Source: Phoebastria nigripes (lineage: Eukaryota; Chordata; Aves; Procellariiformes; Diomedeidae). From it: a DNA stretch of 64,000 bases. The notes under the pieces are model-generated. The model did not search any database, had not been told where the DNA came from, and was given only the letters and a program-made list of their open reading frames with translations. The stretch covers positions 2,795,775 through 2,859,774 of the forward strand of contig JAYKAV010002553.1 of the NCBI GenBank assembly GCA_035582835.1. Reading direction: 5' to 3'. Each line of letters begins with the position of its first letter. Within the stretch, counting starts at the first letter, position 1. A program made the position numbers and the translations under genes. Below, in pieces: positions 1 through 11,110 of this stretch.

Positions 1-985
1 GACAATCTAAACTATCTAAACTATAGATTAGAAGGCAATTGGCCTCAGACCAGCCCTGCATCCACACCAATCCTCCTCTACCTCCTTTCCCCAAATACAG
101 CTCTGCTGACACCCNTCAGGCCCCCTCTGCCATTGCCCCCCTCTCTCCCCTCCCAGAGCCCACCAACTCACCTCAATCCTGACAGCACTCCCTTGATAAT
201 CTGTGCTGTGCCACTCCTACCCAGAGCATACCAGTCCTGGAAAGCTGAGCTGCCGTTCAATAATCCTGCCAAATATTTGCTATCTGTCCATCACTACACA
301 AAGACCCCCAGGCTGAGAGTTTCAAATTTGTCAGCAGTTGAGTCTCACGTCAGGATTTGAGCCCAACATTTCCCCAGTTGCTAAGGTCAGCACCTTCACC
401 AAACAGGAACTACTTGATGGCCCCAAATCAGAGGCCACAGCAATTAACCTCCTCAATGCTTATTAAGACAGAGAGAAGACAACATGCCTAAGTCACTTCC
501 GTAGATAACCTGTTGCCACCCTTCACCTCCCTGAGCTACCAGAAACACCAGCCAGGACAAGATGACTGCGTTTGCCTCTGGCTTCTGAGCACCACAGACA
601 AGTAGGTGAATGGGAAGATGCAGATCACCTTCCTCACCCCTCTGGCTTAGGCTGAATCATCAACTGAGACAGATGAAAAGGAAGGTGTAATGCACGTATT
701 CTGACTGTACATGGGTAATGGGAATAAACCACGACGGCTGTGCCATCAACTAGAGAAGCTGGGAAGAGAAGTTGAGCTGCTCCCTACTGAACCAGAACCA
801 CCCCCCACATACACCTTTCCACTCCAGTTTGTTCTGTCCCCCACCCTGTCCCACATCTCATGTTTTAAACATCCCTTGCCTACATGGACTAAAGGAATGA
901 TTTTACAGCATCTCCAATATTGCATTTCTCATTGTTATTCACTTTTCTCATCAAGTCCCTCCCTGTAACCTGGAAGCTCACTCAC
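1..985 (-). other. FBXW4: FBXW4 intron 6, partial
   Basis: This is the start of intron 6 as read on the minus strand. Exon 7 (expected to begin near GQLMTHLGSDF in the family) was searched for on the minus strand and not seen. No repeat or regulatory element could be supported here. Confidence 0.7.
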
Positions 986-1051
986 CTCTCAAGGTCCCAG
1001 ATTCTCAGCGGTGAGGTGTGTCCACAGCAGGCTGTCCCCGTCACAAATGAG
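986..1051 (-). CDS. FBXW4: FBXW4 exon 6 (WD repeat)
   Basis: A 66-nt exon with acceptor TTTTTTTTAAACAG (ending 1052) and a consensus donor GTGAGT at 985. Its first base completes the AG left by exon 5 to give SSFVTGTACCGHTSPLRIWD followed by LE, in frame and collinear with mammalian FBXW4 (CGHFSPLRIWDLNS). CGH-SPLRIWD is a typical WD-blade end with the terminal W-D. It ends in phase 2, so an exon 7 starting with one completing base is expected beyond the left edge; I do not find it in positions 1-985. Confidence 0.96.
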
Positions 1052-1312
1052 CTGTTTAAAAAAAACAAGCAAACAAAAAAACCCACTTACTAATCCTAGA
1101 CGTTCTGAAGAAACAGTGCATGAGCAAGACAGAGAAAACAGGCTACAAGACAGACTTTGAATTGTGGTTCAAGACTATTTCAGCATGTTCCACCGCATTT
1201 CACAAGGGGCAGGCAGCAGCAAAGGGAGAGGTGCTCCAGAGCTATCAGTAGCTGAGCTTCCCAGATGCAGCAGATCACAACTGCAGAGAATTGGCAGGAC
1301 ATAAAGATGCAT

Positions 1313-1324
1313 TTGCATATGCAA
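1313..1324. promoter_or_regulatory. POU-type palindrome TTGCATATGCAA
   Basis: A perfect 12-bp palindrome that overlaps the octamer word ATTTGCAT (1311-1318). It resembles the palindromic POU-dimer element (ATGCATATGCAT). It lies 260 bp into intron 5 from exon 6. Function is inference only. Confidence 0.3.
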
Positions 1325-1534
1325 TGGCAAAACCTAAAACAGGAGCAGCTGTAAATTGCAATGACATTTTCAAAACAGTTAGTACAGTACTCAACATGTT
1401 TCATATACAGTCAGCGCTGTAAGCTGCAAAGACCCCATGGAAAATTCCCTGTTACTTCCTACTTCATGTCTCACTTCTGTTTGCTGGCAACTTCTGAGCA
1501 CAATCATGAATTGGCTGCAGCATCACAGGCCTAA

Positions 1535-1610
1535 CAAATCACAGAATAGAGGTCTCCAGTCCAGCCTGCTCAAAGCAGGGCCAATTTCAAAGCTGGATCA
1601 GGTTGCCCTC
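1535..1610 (-). mobile_element. CR1 LINE fragment, antisense
   Basis: The stretch beginning TCACAGAATAGAGGTCTCCA and running through GCTCAAAGCAGGGCCAA to GGATCAGGTTGCC is, as I recall it, the reverse complement of the 3' region of avian CR1 elements. It is short, diverged and lacks the terminal octamer repeat. It is part of the reason for calling the host a bird. Confidence 0.6.
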
Positions 1611-3488
1611 CCTAGTGCACTCTCTATTAGAGGCAGCACAGGTCTCCTGCAGCAATATTTGGCTCAGTTCACACTCTCCAGCAGGGTCCATTCCAAAGTC
1701 CTCTTTGGCGATGCTATGTCCCTGCTGCACATGGCTCCAGAGGTCACCTGACAGCCACTGGCCTCAAACTAGTGGATAACACAGGAACAAATCTTTAAAA
1801 TCAAGCAGCAGAAACATGGGTGCTGTGGCTCTCCACACCACACTGCTTGTTTTGTGCCAACTTCCTATTCTCAGTCCAAATAAGAGAAAGCAGCTCATAC
1901 AAAGATTTCTAAGTAAGCTATAAATGACCTTGCACAAAGCCACATTTATTGCAGCTACCGAGAATAAAATGCCAAAACTATGTTTAAGTCATTGCAACAA
2001 GGATAGCACGAATGCAGGAAACGGAGCCTGCTTTAAATAAAAGCCAGCTCTATGCTTTGCCTAAACATCTTTTGCAGCATGACATGGGGCTGGCAGCTGA
2101 AAGNGGAAAGCATAATAAGGAAACAAATGTCATGTCTGTAAAAATAGCAGTTTTTAAGCATTTCTTTGATCCTCTACAACATTCTTCCTTTGGAAGTCGG
2201 AAGGTGTCTCCAAGCCTCTACTGTACCAGGAAGGGATTCTTGCAGCGTCCTTGACTTCTGTGAGAAGCACTACTGCTAGTGTTACAAGGCACCCAGCAGC
2301 AAAGTGGTAAACATGCACTCAACTCAATCAAAGCCAGAGAAGAGCCATGTGGAAGCAGGGCCAGAACTCAGGACTCCTCCTACTCCTAGCTCTGTGGTTT
2401 AGCTGAGCAATTTGTTTCTCCAAATCATAGGGCCAAAACAGCACTGCCAATATACTCTGCAAAAGAGGCAAGCACATAACATCAAGCCATCTCAAAGAGC
2501 CACAGGAACCAAGGAAGAGCTACAGCTACCAAGGCTCTCTTTTTTTGCTGGCTTTATCCCTCCTACCCAAACTCACATACCTGGAGGTATCCACAAGTCC
2601 TGTGACCCTTAGCTGCCCTTTAGGGCTAGACAAGGCCTGCAGCACCAGAGCTATTTCAAAGTCTCTCCAACCAGGCTGTCTTGCATGCGAAATCCCAGGT
2701 TCATTGGCAGTACACATGCAATTGGCCCAATGAACCTGTAGCGCAGGGCTCTCTGCACAGATGCTGCAGGGTGCACACATTCTTCTCCGTGGAAGTCCCT
2801 GACCAAAGTCTGAGAGTCTAAGGAAAAGCCAATTCCTGTTGCTGTGGAGCAGCTATGAGGACCACATAAGAAAGCGTACAGCATTTCATATTTGGAAACA
2901 AGATCTCTGCTCAACACCTGCCTTCTCTCCACCATAGTGCTGGACAAGAGGGAACGTTTCCCTTTTGCCAATGTCTCCCATCTCAGAGGAAAACAAGCAA
3001 GAGACACCTACTATGACAGCTCACCAGTCAAACCCCATGTCTGGAAAGCAGCACTTTGGTCAGGGAGTCCCTCAGCTACAAAGCTAGGTGTTGGGTTCTG
3101 TCCCTCCCTCCCCAAACATAATCCATTAATAACTACTAAAGCCAATTACCTTGGTTAGAAACACAATAGCAGTCAGGGAGTCAGTCAAGCAGGCAATTGG
3201 GTGCTTAGGACTTTTCTTTTGGGGGACAAACTGACTCTGTCCCAGCAGAGAACGCCCTCACGTGGGAGACAAGCCCCTTTGTGCAGAAGGTATGCACAAG
3301 GCTTTGATGGTTGCCACAGGTCTAAATTAGCACGGAGGCACACTAACAGGGAGAAAAAGGTGGGAGGAACAGCAAGGTCTAATCCCTGCTCATGCTGTCA
3401 GTTCTGGACTTCAGCTTTCCCTCCTCAGTCCTTATCCCCTATCCCTCCANNNNNNNNNNNNNNNNNNNNNNNNNNNNNNNNNNNNNNN

Positions 3489-3519
<31 letters not shown>

Positions 3520-5989
3520 TAGATGAAGAGATTTCTCTCCAGCATTGCATACAGGCCTCAGGGCCACAAACAAGTCTCTTCTGGGTAAAGCTGACTCCAT
3601 TCAGTCAACAGGAATTTTGTCTCATACTTCAGCAGGATCAGGTTTGCAGGTCTTATCTTTAACAGGCTGGAGCCCATTAGCAAGCAAAGATAAGACTTCT
3701 CCCAGAGGAGCGGGGCACCTTCACTGCCAGGATCAGAAAGCAGCATTCATAAAACATGCACAAGAAGTGGTGCCAATGAGAAATTGTCAAAGCCTGGGAG
3801 TGAACTGACTGGAAGTCTGGATTCCCAGGGGATGATACAGGGCCCCTCACCTTGAGTCTGGTCAGCAGGCATACACCTTCAACCCCCAGGNCTCTGATAA
3901 CTGGGAACCTCACAGAGGTGACAGTTTCACTCCAAGCAAAAGAGCAACACAAGTCAGCTTTTGTAGGTCTAAAACAACATGCAAATTGGAGCTAAACATG
4001 TAAAGCTTGGCTCTGAAACTTCTGAACCATCGTTCAGCAGAACTGAAGCCTTCTACCAGGCTTGCTTCTTCCAATTTACCTTCAACAAGGTTTTTTGTCT
4101 TAGGAAGCGCAGAGCGCACACCAAAAACCTCTGACCTAGAAAAGTGCAACCTCTTCACAACTGTTCTTGCCAGCTGCCCAAGAGAAACAACTCAAGCTGA
4201 GTTACTAGCTTAGTGAGTGGCATTTATTTTGCCTACAATGCTTTCAGGAGTCAGAGAGACTGAGGCAAGACTAGACTGGGAAGAGGAGAGCACAAGATAC
4301 CCTATATATACTACCGCAGGGATGACCCATCTCTCTGAAGTATNTATGATACTACTGATGTACACAGACACTGACCAGATGCATCTACATGTTACATAAA
4401 AACTACTATGTCCAAGCTTCAGGTGGCCTTGGAGATGCAAAGTCCCTTCCCCACTAAGCTTTCCTCTGNCCTGTGAAAGCTGCTGGGTACCGTGACTACA
4501 AGCTCCCTCCAAAAGGCTCCTCTAATGGGAAAATGAGCACCATTGCAGGACTTCCATAACAGGGCATGTTGTATTCACAGGGATCCCCCAGGAGGTAAAA
4601 ACAAGCAAGCCAACATAGCATTTCCACCTCTGCTGTACCAGGAAGGCGAGGATTTTGCAGAGCATTGAGACACACATACTTCATACACAGCATGTTTTTG
4701 TTGTCCAAAGCAAGGCATTTTCCAACTCATCTGATACTTTGATGTTCTCTTTCCCATTTGAAACTCCCTACTGAGAAGGAGGAGAGAAAGAAAAAAAAGA
4801 GGGGGGAAAAAAAAAAAGAAAACGGCTTCTCCTGAAGCCAGACCTTCTCTATGCTACAGAAGAGACATTTAATTAGAGTTCATCCCCCCACAATAGAAGC
4901 TGGGCCAGGGGATGAGAGAGAACACACATCCTGGCAGCGCTGTTGGAAGAAACACAAGAGCTTCTCTCCATCCGACTGACTTGTGGTTGTTGAAGATCCC
5001 ATGGCATTTCTGGCAACAGCAGTAGTGCTCTGGCTACAGTCCAGCTGCAGTGATCCCATGCCTGCTCCCAAGGTGCCAACTACACAGTTTCACCCCACCT
5101 GTAGCATCCCTCTTTACCCCATCCGGCACAGAACGTTCCAGATGCAGATGAACCAGAGGGAAAGACGTAGCTGCCCATCAGTCCTTTTGGAAAGATGCTG
5201 TTTGTCATGAGGCTTGGAAACAGTCTCAGCTCCAGAGACACAAGTCCCATTGTACAATACATACCTTCCTCACTGTCAACCCAGCCTTCGGAGCAGGCAC
5301 TGCCTGAGCTTAGAATCTTGCAATGCAAAGTCATTCAAGAAACCTGGGTGAAACAGGCCCTTTCCAACCACTTCTCTCTAAGCTTCCCCCATGCCTCAGG
5401 CTTGCGCCCTTCCCCTGTACTGTAAACAGATTGCTTCTCAAGTCCTATTCTGCTCTTTGGGGATTTCAAATCCAGAATCTGCCTGACACGTGCAAGAGCC
5501 TGTTCCTTCCTCCTTGTACGCTCCCCCGCCCCCTGGAATTGGACGTTGTTGTTCCATTTTGGAGACTATTATATATGGAGACTCATTGGACTGGGAAACA
5601 AAGAAGTTATTACTTGACAGAGCCCTGCAGCTGGGAATGTGGAAGGCCAGGGGGAGAGGAGGGGGAGCACCGAGGGAGACAGGACAGCGGGGGCTGGTAG
5701 CAGCGTTATGAAAGCGATCAACAGAAAGGACAGCTCAAAGATGGGAAGCATCTTTTTTAAAAAGTCTCAAGTGAGATGAGAAAAGAAGGAGAAGAGAAAA
5801 CAAGTCCAAAACAGAGAGCAGAGAAGAGAGAAAGCAGTTGGTGCCGAGGGTGCCGTGGGTTAAACACACGGGTCTGTGGGTTTGTGTAGCCTTTGATTCA
5901 GCACTGACACGCTTTGGCAAGGGAGGCCACCAGAGCTGTCAAATCCTTCACCAACGTGCCCATCAATTGTATTCAGCTCTCCCCGACCC
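1611..5989. other. Intron 5, segment without supported elements
   Basis: Ordinary intron sequence. At 2335-2410 there is a weak resemblance to the antisense end of a tRNA-derived SINE (GCCAGAACTCAGGACTCCT followed by TAGCTCTGTGGTTTAGC). A 38-base N gap (3451-3488) followed by 26 A marks an unresolved homopolymer. A purine tract lies at about 4784-4821. Confidence 0.6.
3451..3514. repeat. Assembly gap and poly-A tract
   Basis: Thirty-eight Ns followed by 26 A. The true length is unknown. The A run may be the tail of a retroposed element or a simple homopolymer; the flanks give no further clue. Confidence 0.9.
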
Positions 5990-6480
5990 GCACTGGCATT
6001 TTAATTACTGTTGGGTAAACTAATTTGTACAAATGAAGGCAACTCTGCCTAATAGAATATGCAAGCTCTCTGACCTCTGACAGGCGATGACACAAGATAC
6101 AAAGGAGGCAGAGGAAGGCTTTTTATCAGAGCCTTATTACTCTCTATTACTCCAATTAGTTAAGCTCCACTGCTCCTAATTGGGGGAAAAAATTGCAATT
6201 AAATCAATTTTTGATGGGCTGAAAGTGGGTTACCGAACCGCCCTGCCTGTGAAACACTGATATTATAGCAGCAAAGGTCAAAGTCTTTGTCGGCACCTGT
6301 GGGGCCCCCACCTCCCCTCTCTAAGCCCCTCTGTGCCCCCCCCAACACACACACGCAGCTCGCTAAGGCGAATCATTAGAACATGTCATGTCTTATCGCG
6401 GCTGCCACCATCCTGCTAACCTCATCAGTTGACATCATTACGGAAGGTAACTCCTCCAGCATGAATACAGTGCCAAGGTC
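5990..6480. promoter_or_regulatory. Candidate conserved enhancer block A (intron 5)
   Basis: The block is rich in homeodomain cores: TTAATTAC at 6001-6008, CAATTAGTTAA at about 6153-6163, CCTAATTGGG at 6176-6185, and AATTGCAATTAAATCAATTT at 6191-6210. These are followed by AGGTCAAAGTC at 6275-6285 (a nuclear-receptor half-site pair or TCF-like word) and a CACCTG E-box at 6294-6299. After a C-rich spacer, 6361-6450 continues in similar style with several CpGs. It is distinct in texture from the flanking intron and resembles a developmental enhancer. Target (FGF8) and conservation are inference. Confidence 0.42.
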
Positions 6481-9400
6481 ACACAAACTTGATGGAGCCC
6501 CTGCTAAAGAGCCCAGGAGGCTGGGGAGCAGATGCAACAGTAACAACATTGTGAAAGGGAGAGGAGGGGGTTGGAAACTCAGCTCAGGGAGTTTAGGCAC
6601 CTCTAGCATGAGGCTTCTCCAACAGACCAGATACACACAAAAGGAGGGAGACTGAGATAGTGCGGGGAAGCAGGTGCTCCTTCCCCAGGGGCATTTAATT
6701 TGCAGGAAGGGGGGGGGAGGGGGAAGCACACCATCAGTTTAGCATTTTCTCCTCTATGAGAAAGCGGGCACCACAAACCTGCAAGAAGTCCCACCTGTTT
6801 TTGATTCAGGCNATGTTGGACAAAGCCAGGATTGGGTGGTCGTGCAGGGCTGGTGTTGCCCCTTCACTGCCCCAGACCAATCCCTTCAGCCCCACTTTGT
6901 GCCTCTTGCAGGATGACCAGAGAACTGAATCAAGCACCTTCAGTATCTCAGAAGTAAGTCAGGACAAGCTGGGTTATATGCTAACAACTCAGTAACCACA
7001 AACCGAACAAAAATCAGCAGGTAAGGCAGTTGCACCAAAAGTCCAGCCACTGTTAATGGGCCAAAAATACAACCTTCCAGAACAGGGAACATGGGGAGTG
7101 GAAGGCTATTTAGAAGAAGATAAGATAGATTGGAAAAACTGAAGAAGCCAATGACACATAATATAACTGTCCGAAACCTGAAATAACAAGTGCAGGTTGC
7201 ATCCAATTTACTACAGCTCTACAATATCCATCTGGTTTTTGGCTCCAGACTAAGTTTTTCCATATTCCTCAGTCCTCAAGAGCCTTCCCATCCTTCCAGT
7301 CCCATGTACCATGCTCCTCCCGCGCCCTTGTCATGCAATGCTTCAGCTCCAGACCTTCAGTGCAAGGAAAAGAAGACAAGGTCCATCAAACTGACTTAAA
7401 CATTTTCTATCTGTGTTGCTGGCTGCTGTTCTAGGCTCAAGAGTACCCACACTGCACTTTGTTAAAGCCTGGTTTTGGGAGTCTGCTGGCAGTCTTCTCG
7501 GGTCCCTGTACTACTCCAGACTCAGCACAAAGAAGAGCTTCTGGAGTGCTCTGAAGCCGAGCTCATATTTGGGCCCAACTGCTTGCATGCATTTAAAACA
7601 GTCTTGTATTTGGACTCAGTAACAGGACTGAGCTCACCTGAGCAAGCAGACACCTACTGCAGCATAGCCTCATCTTTGTTCAGCAGTGAATAACATTGCC
7701 AAAGAGAACCAGCAGCTGGAGGCAAATGACCAGGCTTGTTCCACAAACAGACTGGAAAGCGCTGGCACGTTTGCTGCTGCTTCCTCGAGCCTNGTGTGCA
7801 TGCCGCAGCGTCCCTCAAGGCATCAGTCAGCTCAGGGTTGAACTGTGCTCCTGATATGCATCGTAAATTGCACACAGAGAAGCTACAGAAGAGCTCTGCC
7901 ACTCCCCACCAGGGATTCAGCACAGAGAGAAAACAAAATGTGTAAAGACGACTGCATGAACTGCGCAACATTTACAACCACTGCTGCTCCAAGAGGAAAT
8001 GCCGAGCTCTGGCAAGGAGCACCAGTGATACAGGCACGCACAGATAGACTAATAACTCATTCGCATGCTGCCTCAAGCGGACCACTAGAAAGTGGTCCCC
8101 ACAAAGAAGGCATTTGCATTTTGTACTGAAGGGCACTGTAGAGATGCTGGGTTGAAACAGTGAAGTCTCACATTTGAGGCAGAACTCCAGCACATTTGAT
8201 AGAAGAAATGCTCACGTCATTGTCTCCCATGTCATTAACTGCATGCCTCAGGGTAGAGGGAATGTCAGCTTCACCTCTCCAACCCTCCGCCTTGGCCTCT
8301 AACTTCATGTCTTCCTCCAGACTTCAGAGACCCACAGGCTGGAGAACAGAATAAGCCTTTAATATCCCCAAAGGCCCAATTCCCAGCATGGTAGACAGAT
8401 CACCCCTACTCTAGCAAGTTGCTTAGCAGGTACCCAACCTAGACACCTCCATCTGGCCTTCATTGCTTTGCAGTTTCACCCCATATTGTCTGCCCAAGTC
8501 ATCCCATAACATTGTTCACTGTCCCTTCACCAGCCCTGCAGCAGGTAAGTTTTGTGAAAACAGGCAGCCAGATACAGAACGTAATCCCCATTTCTGGAGA
8601 AAAACTGAGCTCAATGACATTAAGACAGAGATTCCACACAAGACAGACATATGCACACAGACCTCTTCCACAGGAAAATATCCTTTATTAGAAACTAGTA
8701 AGTCCACCCACAGAACAGTCCTGATGTTCCTAGGGTTGTTTGCATCTAAATATCACCCTCCTTTCCCCAAATACTCCGCATGACACATGCTTTTAGGGAA
8801 AAGCAAGTGTCCAGGACAGGACCACACTGAGATTAGATCTATAAAAGTTGATTGAGGGTCCTGGGTGTTCCCATACAAGAGGGATATTCAAACAGTGCTT
8901 TTCACAGTGCTGCTGTCATTTTTCAGAACCTCAAACAGAATTGCCTTTGTGGCTGCACAAGTATTTCTACTAGGTTGATATCAGCCCTACTCCTTTATTA
9001 AAGGGAAAGGCTTGATAACCCATATTTAACGGTGTAAAATACTTACTTGCATGGTATGTCCAACACTCTTCATCATCCTTCCTCACTCCCCAACCTTTGG
9101 GCTTGCCAGGCATGGAGCAGTTGTTCAGGACAGAGGTCTCTGTATGAGAACTCCTGCATCCCTAGCTCTCTCCAGACACAATTTAATCCCCAACTAATGC
9201 TCAAGTTATTACTGTTACTACAGGGAAAAAAGAGACTCCTTAACCATAGGAGAAATGTAATCCAGTATGTAACTCGGGCCCTGGTCTGAACAACGTGTAC
9301 CAAACATCAAGGGGGGCAGAAAGCCCATGCCAAAACCATTTTGCCTCTGCATGCTTACCAGGCCTTTCTGTGAACAGAGCTCTCTTTGCAGGCATCCACT

Positions 9401-10499
9401 GGGGTTACATCTTGGAAGCCAAATCATAAAAAAACACGACTGCTGAGAAACCACTTCTGAGTCTAAAAGCTGGGTTGTGCAAGAGATACAGTTCTCTATT
9501 CCTACCACAGAAATCTTTCTGGGGAGAAAGGGGTGGGGGGTGGGGAAGTAAGTCTAGGGACTTCCAGGTCAGTCCAACATTAAGTGGTTAAACACCTCTA
9601 CAGTAGGGTTATTTCAGCTTCAGCTTATCAGTAACCAGAACAAAACCTCACAGGACATGTTTAATTCTCAGAAACTATAACATTAGAAAGGCAAAGAAAG
9701 TCACTATTAAGGTTACATTTGTGTTTTGAGGAGCTTAGGTTGGTTTTTTTTGTTTCATCTTCTTTTGCAAGTGGAGGTGAAATAACCACAGCTGGTATCT
9801 GGAATTCTTTAATTACACTATGCATTCTCCCTTCCAACCTCACTAGGGCAATCTCAGCCATCTGCAGCAGCTTCATCCTATACCNTACTCTTGCTCTACT
9901 CCCCAGAGCAGCCACTCAAATACAGACAGGCAAGACTCCTGCTAGGTACTCACCAGACAGCATGCTCTACCTCCAACTGCTGCACATGCCATCTGCAATA
10001 CAACACAAGGGAATTGCAAGGTGACTTCATAAAATCTCCATCTTGAGCAAATCCACTGGCTTTTTGGAACCAAGTGAAAGGAAGAAACAGGTATTAGACA
10101 GCGGACACCATCTGCTCCTGGGATAAGGCAGGGCACCTACAGACCATCACGCATCTCGAGCAGATCTCTGAAGGCCTGGCACTCAGTTCTCACCCACCTG
10201 CACACCCACTTCAAGCCTTCACACCCAGCACTTATCCCCTCCCTACTGGGCTCAACACCGTTAGCCTTCCCCCTTGCCCCGATGGGGAAGACACCCTGAG
10301 CCTGACCCTCACCCACTTCCCCAGATCCAGCAGCCCCCTGGAGCTCAGTGCTCTGGGCCCACACACAGCCTTACAAGAAGCTCTGAACTCCAGCCCTCGC
10401 TTTCTCAAAGCCTGCCCAGGTGTAAAGCTCCAGCGATTCCTTTTTCTTTGCCATTTTCCCTCCCTCCTCCCTCTCCCCCTAGCCCCACCAACACTTTCA
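6481..10499. other. Intron 5, segment without supported elements
   Basis: Ordinary intron sequence on both strands. The only item of note is a G-quadruplex-type motif at 9521-9545. Open frames here are short and have no recognisable domain. Confidence 0.6.
9521..9545 (+). other. G-quadruplex motif
   Basis: Four runs of at least four G are separated by spacers of 5, 1 and 1 bases, which fits the canonical pattern. On the coding (minus) strand of FBXW4 it is C-rich, so any structure would form on the template strand. Confidence 0.5.
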
Positions 10500-11110
10500 G
10501 GCCACACAGTGAGCCGGGAGGTTGAGTACACGAGGACCACTGCAGCAGTCGTGCTGTTTCAGGCCCCCCCCAACTCAAGACAATTTCTAAGAGCCATTTC
10601 TTATTCTCCCCTCCGTGAAATGATTTCTGTTAATTGCCTGGTGGGAATCACTTATAGGTGGGGGAGACTCTCCCCACACACACACCCTGGCCCCTAATTG
10701 GCTTATTGAAGTTTTAACAGGGCTTTCACCTGGAGAAGCTGGTAATTATTCCCTTCATTCCCCTCTTGCTTGTACCTGTAGCTTCACACTTGGGGCCTGC
10801 CTGGCTCCACAGGGGGGACTTTGTTCCCTCTAACTACAGGCCCCACACAAATGGGCCCAGCAGCAGGAGAACACAGCAAAGTGGTAATTTTCAGCCCAGC
10901 ATAATTAGCCAAGGTTCTTTCAGCCCAAACTACTGAATGGGGAGGAGGCTGCCAGGGAGGGTGTGCCATGTGGGAATGGCGTGACAGGGGCTGCTCTCAA
11001 CAGGCGGACAAAGACCTCTCGGGGGCTCCGATCTGGGGCGATCAGGAGGCGGCGGTTGGAGCGGGACAGCCTGCCTGGCAGAGCAGGGACACGGTCAGCA
11101 GTGGGACACA
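10500..11110. promoter_or_regulatory. Candidate conserved enhancer block B (intron 5)
   Basis: Homeodomain cores at TTAATTGCC (10630-10638), CCTAATTGGC (10693-10702) and GGTAATTATT (10741-10750) surround a CSL/RBPJ-type GTGGGAA (10641-10647) and a CACCTG E-box (10727-10732). A second AT-rich patch with CATAATTAGCC lies near 10900. From 10975 to 11100 the DNA becomes CpG-rich for an intron (CGGACAAAG, CTCCGATC, AGGAGGCGGCGG). Together this resembles a compound developmental enhancer. No alignment was possible. Confidence 0.38.

Noticed and set aside
1..985. Search for FBXW4 exon 7
   Set aside because: No minus-strand translation resembling the next segment of the protein, with an acceptor of the right phase, was seen.
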